A program made the translations under genes and the position numbers. Source: an uncultured Alistipes sp. (GTDB taxonomy: Bacteria > Bacteroidota > Bacteroidia > Bacteroidales > Rikenellaceae). From it: a stretch of DNA of 14,787 nucleotides. How positions within the stretch are numbered: the stretch's first letter is position 1; each line of letters starts with the position of its first letter. The DNA is taken from NCBI GenBank assembly GCA_900546005.1, contig URBJ01000054.1, forward strand, positions 1 to 14,787. Direction: 5' to 3'. The notes under the pieces were generated by a model, which saw only the letters and a program-made list of their open reading frames with translations, had not been told where the DNA came from and did no database searches. Positions 5,757 through 13,317 of this stretch are shown here, piece after piece.

Positions 5757-8222
5757 TTAATCGAAAAATAGTGCGCACAACGCAGCGTTCGTTCCTCTGA
5801 CCTGATTGATTCTCAACCGTACCGGTCGGTCGACCGAGAAAACAACGTATTTCCCCTCTTGGTAGTCCCGCACGATCTCGACAGGCATGAGCAGTTGTTT
5901 GCTCTCCAGATCGAACACTTCGATGGCCGAGTGGCGTCCCACTTTCTCCCAGTCGACAAAATAGAGGGCGATGCGGTACGGCGCATTTTTCGAGTTGGGC
6001 AGGTCGATGGTGAAGGTTTGGTTACAGGGAATCGGATCGAGCGTAATGACCGAGCCCATGTTACGTTTGGTAGTTCCGTCTGCTGACATCGGGGCGCGAG
6101 AATCGGTCGTTCCTGAAACGATGTGCAGATCGCCGGTTTTGGCCAGATGGATCGAGTCGATGTAGTCGGGCAGTTCGATGCGGTGGCTTCCGACGGAGTC
6201 GTAATTGAACAGAACATATCCGTTACTGCCGTAGTGCTTTTTCCAGTTACCCTGTGTCGTAGTGTCCTGTTCAACGACCTGCATGTTCGCATACTCGAAA
6301 GCCTCTTCCTGCACGGCGGGTATATTTCCCGTATAATCGACCTGTATCGTGTAGGTCCCGGGACGGAGATCACGGTAATAGATGAATCCTTCATCCTCTG
6401 AAGACTTTGCAGCGAACCGCGAGGCCGCTTGTCCGTTGATCAGAACTTCTTTCAGCGTGCGGCCGGCCTTGGGAATTCCAATTGTTGCGTATGATCCTTC
6501 CGGTACGACGAGAGAACCTTTCCCGCTTTTCAGGTCGAAGGCGAAACGGATCGTGCCGAGCGGAGTGGGAACGCTACCATCGACGGAATAGACGTTTGCA
6601 TCGAGATGCGGGACAACTTGGAAGCGGGTAAATCCCGGTTCGGTCGGCTTAATTCCGAGTACCTCTTCCGACAGCCATTTGGTCACTCCCCCGCTCCACG
6701 GATGGGTCATGCTCGTGTAGCCGCACTGGTTGTTGACCGGAGCTCCGTTCGGGGCCAGTTCGGGTACCCACGAGGGGCGGAATACCTCGAAAAAGGTTGT
6801 ACCGCCGTATCGGAGCTGTCCGCCCCAGCAGTCGTCGATAGTTTGCAGGGCTTCGCTGTACCGGCCCATCCGGGCCATCGCCTGAATGATGAAGTATTGG
6901 TTGAACGGTGAGTAGGACAATCTTTGCATCCGGTCGGAGAAGGCGCTCTCCCACAACCGGTCGTTTTCGGAGGCGGAAGTGAAACCGGCATTCACGGCAT
7001 CGGATGCTGCAAAGATTCCGAACCCGTCGAACGGGGCGGTCGAGGCCCGCAGCTCATCGCTCTTCTCGGAGACATAGCCGGCATATTTCTCGGCAGCGTC
7101 GAGTCGGCCTGCATGATGGGCAGCCTGACTGAATTCGTTCCATGCCCGGATCGACAGCATTTTGTAGGTGTTTTGGGCTTCCGTGCAGTTTGGATTCTCG
7201 AAACCGGCCCCCAAACGTTCGTCCCAGCCGTGGAATTGCAGGTCGGGATTTTTTCCGTAATGGGCATAGGCGACATCCAGTTTCTGGCAGGCGTTGTCGA
7301 AGAGCTCGTCGAGGGTTTTCTGATCGCCCGTATAGTTGTAGTAATCGATCAGACTGAGGACCCAGTAGAGCGAATAGCTCGCAATGCCGTTGAACTGGGT
7401 CGAGGTATAGAACAGGTTTTTCTTGACGAAATCGAAGTTTCCGAAGGCGACCATCGATGCGGCCTGCGAGGGGTGTGCATCGCCGGTCCATGAGTGACGG
7501 TCGCTGCGTTCCATGAGGATGGCACCGAAATAGTCCTTCAGCAGGTTCATTTTGACCGTGTAGGCACCGGTGTACCAGATGCGGGTCAGTTCGGGATCGT
7601 TGCAGGAGAAACTACCTTCGTAGTTGGTCGGTTTGATCTGGCAGACGAGCCGCACTTCGTCGATCGTAAAGGGGTGTTCTACTGATGCAATATGAATCCA
7701 TCCGTAACGTACGCCTTCGTACAGCTCTTTGTTCAGTTCCAGCCGATAGGTGTCTCCGTAGCGGACGGGTTCGGCCGTTTTGACCGGATGCTGTGCCCCC
7801 GCATTGAGAATGGCCGGTTCGGTGTATTCGCTGATGCTCATTGTCACCTCTCCTGCCAGATCTTTCGAATCGAATTCAAGCCATCCGGCATTGACCTGTC
7901 CGAAGTCGAATCGCAGCGATACGGGTTCGGTAATTTTGATCGCTCCTTGTGCATTTTTCGAAACTTTTCCGGTGGCTTCATGGGTTACGGTTTCGGGATA
8001 GAGGATATAGGTTTGCAGGTCGTCGTCCGCTTGTGGATTTTCCCATCGGTAGGCTACCAGCGGGTCGGGAGACTCGTCGACCTCTTGACCCGAAAACGAA
8101 CCGCTGATCGGCGGATAGGGTTCTTGGATTTTGAGCTCTGTGGAGATTTTTTTTGACGGATTTCCGGAGGCAGTTAAAAGCAGAAAAAAGGCGGCTCCTA
8201 AAAGCGGAAGGTAAGGTTTCAT
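5757..8222 (-). CDS. Exported alpha-L-rhamnosidase-like glycosidase (GH78 type) with C-terminal beta-sandwich
   Basis: This 821-residue protein begins with a cleavable signal peptide (hydrophobic 4-18; no lipobox Cys). Domains follow GH78 order. An N-terminal beta-sandwich has LRFDFGQVNAGW (103-114) and VRYGWIHI (171-178). The (alpha/alpha)6 barrel spans about 205-525. The closing motif HPWSGGVTKWL, then GIKPTEPGF (523-531), leads into the C-terminal sandwich. An extra domain from about 640 opens with TTTQGNWKKHYGSNGYVLF, a module found on many Bacteroidetes and planctomycete glycosidases. The signature around the general acid is altered: ERSDRHSWTGDA (239-249) has Asp241 where GH78 enzymes usually have Glu in RDERxGWxGD. 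FFEVF (477-481) offers Glu479 as a partner. It is divergent from the GH106 gene with a shared control region and probably acts in the periplasm or outside the cell. An alternative is a non-rhamnosidase member of the same fold. Confidence 0.88.
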   Translation of the reverse strand: MKPYLPLLGAAFFLLLTASGNPSKKISTELKIQEPYPPISGSFSGQEVDESPDPLVAYRWENPQADDDLQTYILYPETVTHEATGKVSKNAQGAIKITEPVSLRFDFGQVNAGWLEFDSKDLAGEVTMSISEYTEPAILNAGAQHPVKTAEPVRYGDTYRLELNKELYEGVRYGWIHIASVEHPFTIDEVRLVCQIKPTNYEGSFSCNDPELTRIWYTGAYTVKMNLLKDYFGAILMERSDRHSWTGDAHPSQAASMVAFGNFDFVKKNLFYTSTQFNGIASYSLYWVLSLIDYYNYTGDQKTLDELFDNACQKLDVAYAHYGKNPDLQFHGWDERLGAGFENPNCTEAQNTYKMLSIRAWNEFSQAAHHAGRLDAAEKYAGYVSEKSDELRASTAPFDGFGIFAASDAVNAGFTSASENDRLWESAFSDRMQRLSYSPFNQYFIIQAMARMGRYSEALQTIDDCWGGQLRYGGTTFFEVFRPSWVPELAPNGAPVNNQCGYTSMTHPWSGGVTKWLSEEVLGIKPTEPGFTRFQVVPHLDANVYSVDGSVPTPLGTIRFAFDLKSGKGSLVVPEGSYATIGIPKAGRTLKEVLINGQAASRFAAKSSEDEGFIYYRDLRPGTYTIQVDYTGNIPAVQEEAFEYANMQVVEQDTTTQGNWKKHYGSNGYVLFNYDSVGSHRIELPDYIDSIHLAKTGDLHIVSGTTDSRAPMSADGTTKRNMGSVITLDPIPCNQTFTIDLPNSKNAPYRIALYFVDWEKVGRHSAIEVFDLESKQLLMPVEIVRDYQEGKYVVFSVDRPVRLRINQVRGTNAALCALFFD

Positions 8223-8246
8223 GTTTGGAGTGAGTTATGGTTTACG

Positions 8247-8278
8247 CAAATATAAAAGAGGGACTCCGTTTTTGCAAT
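8247..8278 (-). promoter_or_regulatory. Promoter of the GH78-like gene
   Basis: The minus strand has a perfect -7 element TATATTTG (8254-8247) and an ATTG at 8278-8275 as the -33 element, with 20 bases between them. This is the Bacteroidetes sigma-ABfr arrangement. The start would fall near 8240, leaving a leader of about 20 nt before the ATG at 8222. Confidence 0.65.
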
Positions 8279-8301
8279 AAACGATACGCTGCTCGGTGGG
8301 A

Positions 8302-8340
8302 TAAATGTCAAAAAAGAGGTGGTAAATATCAAAAAGTGGT
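8302..8340. promoter_or_regulatory. Tandem direct-repeat operator in the shared glycosidase control region
   Basis: Two copies of TAAAT(G/A)TCAAAAA followed by a GAGGT or GTGGT tail start at 8302 and 8323, exactly 21 bp apart. The second copy ends at 8340, directly against the -33 element of the GH106 promoter. Two helical turns between half-sites and placement just upstream of -33 fit binding by an AraC-type helix-turn-helix protein (including Bacteroidetes hybrid two-component regulators). The regulator is not in the window. The repeat is seen; the protein is inferred. Confidence 0.6.
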
Positions 8341-8370
8341 CTTGAAGGTGTTTTGCATATGTTATATTTG
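8341..8370 (+). promoter_or_regulatory. Promoter of the GH106-type gene
   Basis: CTTG (8341-8344) as the -33 element and a perfect TATATTTG -7 element (8363-8370) are separated by 18 bases, slightly short of the usual 19-21. A start near 8377 gives a leader of about 25 nt to the ATG at 8402. Confidence 0.65.
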
Positions 8371-8401
8371 TCTGATACAAACCTAAATAAACTTTGATAC
8401 G

Positions 8402-11400
8402 ATGAAGAAGAATACACTATTTTACCGAATCGGCGGGTTGCTGTTGGGCTCGGTGCTTGTTTCGGGTTGCGGGACGGCGACCGGAACCGGCAATCCCGAG
8501 GATGAGTTACCCGTACAGTGTCGCGTAGAGTCGGCAGCCGATCCGGTGCAACTTTCGAAAGGTTTCCTTACACCTCCCGAGAGTGCACGGGCTTGGGTCT
8601 ACTGGTTCGTCATGGACGGAAATTTGACACGCGAAGGGATCAAGGCCGACCTCGAGGCGATGAAACGGGCCGGAATCGGTGGGGCCATCTTTCTGGAAGT
8701 GAATGTCGGGGTCCCGAGAGGCAATGTGGACTTCATGAGCGACGAGTGGATCGAGTTGTTTAAGTATGCATCGCAGGAGGCCGAACGTCTGGGAATAGAG
8801 TTGACCTTGATTTCGGGCCCGGGATGGACCGGGAGCGGCGGCCCTTGGGTGAAACCCGAAGATGCCATGCACTTTGTGGTGGCGGACTCCGTGTCGGTGA
8901 GCGGAGGACAGAAGGTGACGGTTCAGTTGCCGCGTCCCAAGCCTCGTCCACCCTATTTCGGAGAGGGTAACTTCACTCCCGAGATGAAACAGCAGTACGA
9001 TACGTTTTATTCTGATCTTTTTGTGTTGGCCTATCCGCGTCCGCAACAGCTGGCACAGATTCCCGAGATCGACGAAAAAGCTCTGTACATCCGTCATCCC
9101 TATACCTCTCGGCCGAATACGATGCCGTCCGTAGAGATGCCGGTTCAGTTTCCGGCTGTACCGGCCGATCAGGTGCTCGACCCGAAACAGTGCATCGATC
9201 TGACCGAGTACGTCGATGAAAATGGCGTGCTGCAATGGGATGCTCCCGAAGGGGAATGGATCGTCTATCGTTTCGGGCGAACACTGACCGGTGCCAATAC
9301 CCGCCCGGCCCCGCTGCCCGGAGTGGGATTCGAATGCAGCAAGATGGATACGACGGCATTCAACCACCATTTGGAGGCTTTTGTCGGACGTTTGGCCGAT
9401 GCCGTTGGTCTGAAACCGGGTGAGCGTAAAGCCGGTTGGAACATGTTTCATATCGACAGTTGGGAGATGGGACCCCAGAATTGGTGCGATGATTTCAGAG
9501 AACAGTTCGAAAAACGCAGGGGATACGACCCGCTACCCTATATGGCTGTGATATCCGGGGGAGTTGTGGGCAATCGGGAGGTCTCGGAGCGTTTTTTGTG
9601 GGATTACCGGATGACGGCACAGGAGTTGGTGCTCGAAAATCATGCCCGACATCTGAAACGGGTGGCTCACCGATACGGTATGGGGCTTTCGATCGAGCCT
9701 TACGATATGAGTCCGAACAACGATATCGCTTTGGGATCGATTGCCGATGTGCCGATGTGTGAATTCTGGGAGAAGGACGACGTATTCAATTCGGCGTTCA
9801 GCTGCATCGAGGCTACCTCTGCGGCTCACATCAACAATCGTCCGATTGTCGGGGCCGAGGCGTTTACCAGCGGGATCGGGACTACGCCCAACGACAACAA
9901 GTCGTGGCGGATGAATCCGGGCAACATGAAGGATCAGGCCGATTGGGCCTACTGTATCGGAATCAACCGTTTTGTGTTCCACCGTTATGCGCATCAGCCG
10001 TGGCTGGATCGTTTTCCGGGCATGACGATGGGCCCGTACGGTGTACATTATGAACGAACTCAGACGTGGTGGGAACTATCCGGTGCTTGGCACACCTATT
10101 TGGCCCGTTGCCAATATATGCTCCGGCAGGGTATTCCCGTTGCGGACATTCTCTATTTGACACCCGAGGAGGCTCCTTTTGCCTTTGCCGCCCCGACTAC
10201 GGCACTCGACGGAACCCAGCGGATGCCGTTCAAACGCGGATACGGATTCGACGGATGCGATCCGGAAACCCTGATCGAGAAGGCTTCGGTCCGCGATGGA
10301 AAGATAGTTTTCCCGGGTGGCGTCGAGTACAGTGTACTGGTCCTGCCGAATACGCGGGCGATGACGCTCCGCCTGTTGGAAAAGGTAGAATCGTTGATCG
10401 AGTCCGGTGCGGTCGTGCTGGGTTATGCTCCGGTCAAATCGCTTGGGTTGACGGATTATCCGGCTTGTGACGAACGGATTGCGGCGAAAGCCGATAAATT
10501 GTGGGGCGAACTGAAAAATACCTCCGGAGAGAAAACAATCGGCAAGGGTCGTCTGTTCGCTCCGGCCGCCGAAGATTCGGTCGGCCTCGAACCTTCCGAT
10601 CGCGGGTATATTCCGCCCTATGTACGTTATGGTGTGGCTGCGAACGTATTGAAGCAGCTTGGTGTACGACCCGACTTCGAGAGTTCCGTACCGTTGCGCT
10701 ACATCCACCGGAAGAGCGGCGGAATGGATATTTACATGATCTCCAATCCGACCGGAGATTCCATTGCTCCGTCGTGTACGTTCCGGGTTTCCGGAAAGCA
10801 GGTGACGCTTTGGGATGCCGTTCAGGGGAAGATCGCGCCTGCGGTTGCGGATCAGTCGGATGAGGTTACCACTACGTTGAATCTGGATTTGGAGCCGCAC
10901 GGTTCGTTGTTCGTTATTTTTGCCGACGAGCCGATGGATTCGATCTGCAATACCGAGACGTTGCACCCTGATTTGGAACCGGCAGTCGAGGTGAAAGGTC
11001 CGTGGAAGGTGGCTTTCCAAGAGCATCGAGGAGCTCCCGATTCCGCCCGGTTCGACCGTTTGATCGACTGGAGCCAGCACTCGGATCCCGGAATCCGGTA
11101 CTTCAGCGGAATCGCCGATTACGACACTTCGTTCGAACTTCCGGCTGCGGAGAGTGCACAAACGAAGTGGTATATCGATTTGGGAGATGTATCGGTCATG
11201 GCGCGAGTGGTCGTAAACGGAGAGACGGTGACTGAATTGTGGAAAGCGCCCTATCGGTGCGATATCACGCCGTATGTGAAAGCCGGAGAGAACAGGCTTC
11301 AGATCTCGGTGGCGAACGAATGGCCGAATCGTATGGCCGGCGATCTGCTTGTCGATGAATCCGAGCGGGTTACCTTCTCGACCTACAACAATCTGAAGGC

Positions 11401-11479
11401 CGGAGATAAACTGAAAGCCGATTTTGAGTTTTTGCCTTCTGGGCTGATGGGGCCTGTCCGGATTCTCCGTTCCAAGTAG
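8402..11479 (+). CDS. GH106-type alpha-L-rhamnosidase lipoprotein
   Basis: This 1025-residue protein has a lipoprotein signal (hydrophobic 11-21, lipobox VSGC with Cys23). No acidic surface-export signal directly follows the Cys, so periplasmic or surface location is open. The GH106 catalytic region starts with RAWVYWFVMDGNLTREGIKADLEAMKRAGIGG split over 63-94 and contains FHIDSWEMGPQNW (349-361) and RRGYDPLPY (372-380). SIEPYDMSPN (430-439) and GAEAFTSG (484-491) supply Glu residues that are candidates for the catalytic pair. The C-terminal part (about 860-1025) is a GH2-like jelly roll with YIDLGDVSVMARVVVNGE. GH106 enzymes remove terminal alpha-L-rhamnose, for example from pectin side chains. 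It is transcribed divergently from the GH78-like gene and followed by a terminator at 11503-11538. The family is well supported; the glycan target is not known. Confidence 0.92.
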   Translation: MKKNTLFYRIGGLLLGSVLVSGCGTATGTGNPEDELPVQCRVESAADPVQLSKGFLTPPESARAWVYWFVMDGNLTREGIKADLEAMKRAGIGGAIFLEVNVGVPRGNVDFMSDEWIELFKYASQEAERLGIELTLISGPGWTGSGGPWVKPEDAMHFVVADSVSVSGGQKVTVQLPRPKPRPPYFGEGNFTPEMKQQYDTFYSDLFVLAYPRPQQLAQIPEIDEKALYIRHPYTSRPNTMPSVEMPVQFPAVPADQVLDPKQCIDLTEYVDENGVLQWDAPEGEWIVYRFGRTLTGANTRPAPLPGVGFECSKMDTTAFNHHLEAFVGRLADAVGLKPGERKAGWNMFHIDSWEMGPQNWCDDFREQFEKRRGYDPLPYMAVISGGVVGNREVSERFLWDYRMTAQELVLENHARHLKRVAHRYGMGLSIEPYDMSPNNDIALGSIADVPMCEFWEKDDVFNSAFSCIEATSAAHINNRPIVGAEAFTSGIGTTPNDNKSWRMNPGNMKDQADWAYCIGINRFVFHRYAHQPWLDRFPGMTMGPYGVHYERTQTWWELSGAWHTYLARCQYMLRQGIPVADILYLTPEEAPFAFAAPTTALDGTQRMPFKRGYGFDGCDPETLIEKASVRDGKIVFPGGVEYSVLVLPNTRAMTLRLLEKVESLIESGAVVLGYAPVKSLGLTDYPACDERIAAKADKLWGELKNTSGEKTIGKGRLFAPAAEDSVGLEPSDRGYIPPYVRYGVAANVLKQLGVRPDFESSVPLRYIHRKSGGMDIYMISNPTGDSIAPSCTFRVSGKQVTLWDAVQGKIAPAVADQSDEVTTTLNLDLEPHGSLFVIFADEPMDSICNTETLHPDLEPAVEVKGPWKVAFQEHRGAPDSARFDRLIDWSQHSDPGIRYFSGIADYDTSFELPAAESAQTKWYIDLGDVSVMARVVVNGETVTELWKAPYRCDITPYVKAGENRLQISVANEWPNRMAGDLLVDESERVTFSTYNNLKAGDKLKADFEFLPSGLMGPVRILRSK

Positions 11480-11502
11480 AACTGGAATCGAAAGTATAGG
11501 AA

Positions 11503-11538
11503 AAAAGAGGGGACTGAAAATAAACAGTCCCCCCTTTT
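11503..11538 (+). terminator. Intrinsic terminator of the GH106-type gene
   Basis: A 14-bp stem with one mismatch (11503-11516 with 11525-11538) and an 8-base AT loop is preceded by A-rich and followed by T-rich sequence, 23 bp after the stop codon. Confidence 0.88.
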
Positions 11539-11643
11539 CAGTTTTACGACATATTGATGATTCACGGAGGGTAAGGATTGCGAGTGTATTCTGAATAGAG
11601 CGTAGAGTAACTTTATTGTATTATTAGGAAAAGTTGTAAGCGT

Positions 11644-11679
11644 TGCCGTTTGGTAGAGGCCTCTTGTTTAATAACGGTG
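11644..11679 (+). promoter_or_regulatory. Nested dyad in the gadB leader
   Basis: TGCCGTT (11644-11650) can pair with AACGGTG (11673-11679, with two G-T pairs), enclosing the perfect 10-bp palindrome AGAGGCCTCT (11655-11664). It lies about 80-115 bases before the gadB ATG, so it may be an operator or a leader hairpin. A T8 run follows at 11725-11732 after a weak AAGAT/ATCTT dyad. No convincing TAnnTTTG promoter was found; TAACTTTA at 11608-11615 is the nearest match. Confidence 0.35.
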
Positions 11680-11758
11680 GCACGGTTTGTGGAATTTCGA
11701 AGATTTCGGATATGAAGATCCATCTTTTTTTTACAGTCAATCTTAAAAAATAAATGTT

Positions 11759-13198
11759 ATGAGTATCGTGAACAATTCGAAAGTGAACATTGCAACGCCG
11801 GTTTACGGATCGGAAAAGATGCGGACCTCGGCCCCTACCGAACAGATTCCACAACACCCCACCTCTCCGGAGATTGCCTATCAGATGGTCAAGGACGAGA
11901 CCTTTCCTCAGACTCAACCGCGATTGAATCTGGCCACATTCGTCACTACCTACATGGACGACTATGCGACCAAGCTGATGAACGAGGCGATCGATGTAAA
12001 CTACATCGATGAGACGGAATATCCCCGGGTAGCGGTGATGTCGGCACGCTGTATCAACATCATGGCCAACTTGTGGCACTCACCGGAAAAAGCTCAGTGG
12101 AAGACCGGAGCTCCGGCCATCGGTTCTTCGGAAGCGTGTATGCTGGGGGGTGTTGCCGCATGGCTGCGCTGGAGAGCAAAACGTAAAGCACAAGGAAAAC
12201 CCTACGATAAGCCGAATTTCGTTATCTCTGCCGGATTTCAAGTCGTGTGGGAGAAATTCAGTCAGCTGTGGCAGATCGAGATGCGAACCGTGCCGTTGAC
12301 CATGGAGAAGACAACACTCGACCCCAAGGAGGCTCTTGCCCTGTGCGACGAGAATACGATCTGTATCGTTCCGATCGAAGGAGTCACGTGGACCGGCCTG
12401 AACGACGATGTCGAGAAATTGGATAAGGAGCTGGATGCGTTCAATGCGAAAACGGGGTATGATATTCCGATCCACGTCGATGCGGCGACGGGAGGATATA
12501 TCCTTCCCTTCCTGCAACCCGAACTCAAATGGGATTTCCGTCTGAAATGGGTTCTTTCGATCAGTGCATCGGGACATAAGTTCGGATTGGTCTATCCCGG
12601 TTTGGGTTGGGTCGTTTGGAAGGACAAAAAGTATCTGCCCGAAGAGATGTCATTCAGCGTAAACTATTTGGGAGCCAATATTACGCAGGTGGGGTTGAAC
12701 TTTTCGAGACCGGCCGCACAGATTCTCGGCCAATACTATCAGTTTATCCGTCTGGGCTTTGAGGGATACAAGGAGGTACAGTCCAACAGCATGGACATCA
12801 CGCGTTATGCCCATAAACGGATCGGAGAGATGAAGCAATTCCTTACGTACAGCGATGAGGTGGTGAATCCGTTGTTTATCTGGTACATGAATCCGGAGTA
12901 CGAGCGCACGGCCAAATGGACGCTGTTCGATCTTCAGGCAGCCTTGCAACAGAGCGGCTGGATGGTTCCGGCCTACACGATGCCCGAAAAGTTGGAAAAG
13001 TGTGTGGTCATGCGTATCGTGTGCCGTCAGGGCATGAGCCGGGATATGACCGACATGTTGCTTTCCGACATACAGAATGCGATCGACGGTTTCGAGAAGC
13101 TGGAGTATCCGACCCAGACCCGTATTGCGATGGATCACAACCAACCGGTACAGGGCAAAGTATATACGCATACGCACATCTGGTCGAAAAAACGATAG
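11759..13198 (+). CDS. gadB: Glutamate decarboxylase
   Basis: GadB is a cytosolic PLP enzyme converting L-glutamate to GABA and CO2 with consumption of a proton. The 479-residue product matches the Bacteroidetes GadB family along its length. The PLP lysine is Lys274 in SASGHKFGLVYPGLGW, preceded by the cofactor-binding HVDAATGG (239-246). Other family landmarks are TFVTTYMDDYATKLM, IGSSEACMLGG and FSVNYLGANITQVGLNFSRP. The C-terminal tail ends in a THTHIW stretch, which may supply a histidine for the pH-gated C-terminal switch known in E. coli GadB; this is only a suggestion. The ATG at 11759 follows an A-rich leader with no Shine-Dalgarno match. It is the first gene of a pair with gadC, 119 nt apart. 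No glutaminase or potassium-channel gene lies between them or directly upstream. Confidence 0.97.
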   Translation: MSIVNNSKVNIATPVYGSEKMRTSAPTEQIPQHPTSPEIAYQMVKDETFPQTQPRLNLATFVTTYMDDYATKLMNEAIDVNYIDETEYPRVAVMSARCINIMANLWHSPEKAQWKTGAPAIGSSEACMLGGVAAWLRWRAKRKAQGKPYDKPNFVISAGFQVVWEKFSQLWQIEMRTVPLTMEKTTLDPKEALALCDENTICIVPIEGVTWTGLNDDVEKLDKELDAFNAKTGYDIPIHVDAATGGYILPFLQPELKWDFRLKWVLSISASGHKFGLVYPGLGWVVWKDKKYLPEEMSFSVNYLGANITQVGLNFSRPAAQILGQYYQFIRLGFEGYKEVQSNSMDITRYAHKRIGEMKQFLTYSDEVVNPLFIWYMNPEYERTAKWTLFDLQAALQQSGWMVPAYTMPEKLEKCVVMRIVCRQGMSRDMTDMLLSDIQNAIDGFEKLEYPTQTRIAMDHNQPVQGKVYTHTHIWSKKR

Positions 13199-13241
13199 GC
13201 TGTCCTTCCGTTGAATCGACAGGAACGAGTGTGTGAGGTTC

Positions 13242-13300
13242 GGCTATCCGTGCGGGCATGCAGATCGCGTACGGATAGCCTGCTCTTGTTCGATCTGCAT
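13242..13300 (+). promoter_or_regulatory. Interleaved inverted repeats in the gadB-gadC spacer (putative pseudoknot)
   Basis: Two inverted repeats cross each other. Stem 1 is GGCTATCCGT (13242-13251) with ACGGATAGCC (13271-13280), extendable to 13 bp with one G-U (13242-13254 / 13268-13280). Stem 2 is ATGCAGATCG (13258-13267) with CGATCTGCAT (13291-13300), 10 bp perfect. The order is left 1, left 2, right 1, right 2, the topology of an H-type pseudoknot, with loops of 3, 0 and 10 nt. The last paired base is 17 nt before the gadC ATG. It could instead be two competing hairpins, a partial terminator (only a broken T tract follows stem 1) or DNA operators. Confidence 0.55.
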
Positions 13301-13317
13301 ATATTTAATCGATTTCT

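Noticed and set aside
10076..11161. A 361-codon open frame on the minus strand inside the GH106-type gene.
   Set aside because: It is antisense to a protein with clear domain motifs, has no family features and reflects codon bias. Similar antisense frames at 457-1203, 8507-9451 and 9533-10048 were rejected for the same reason.
11711..11732. AAGAT/ATCTT dyad followed by T8, considered as an intrinsic terminator before gadB.
   Set aside because: A 5-bp AT-rich stem with a 2-base loop is too weak to call as a terminator; kept only as a note in the leader entry.
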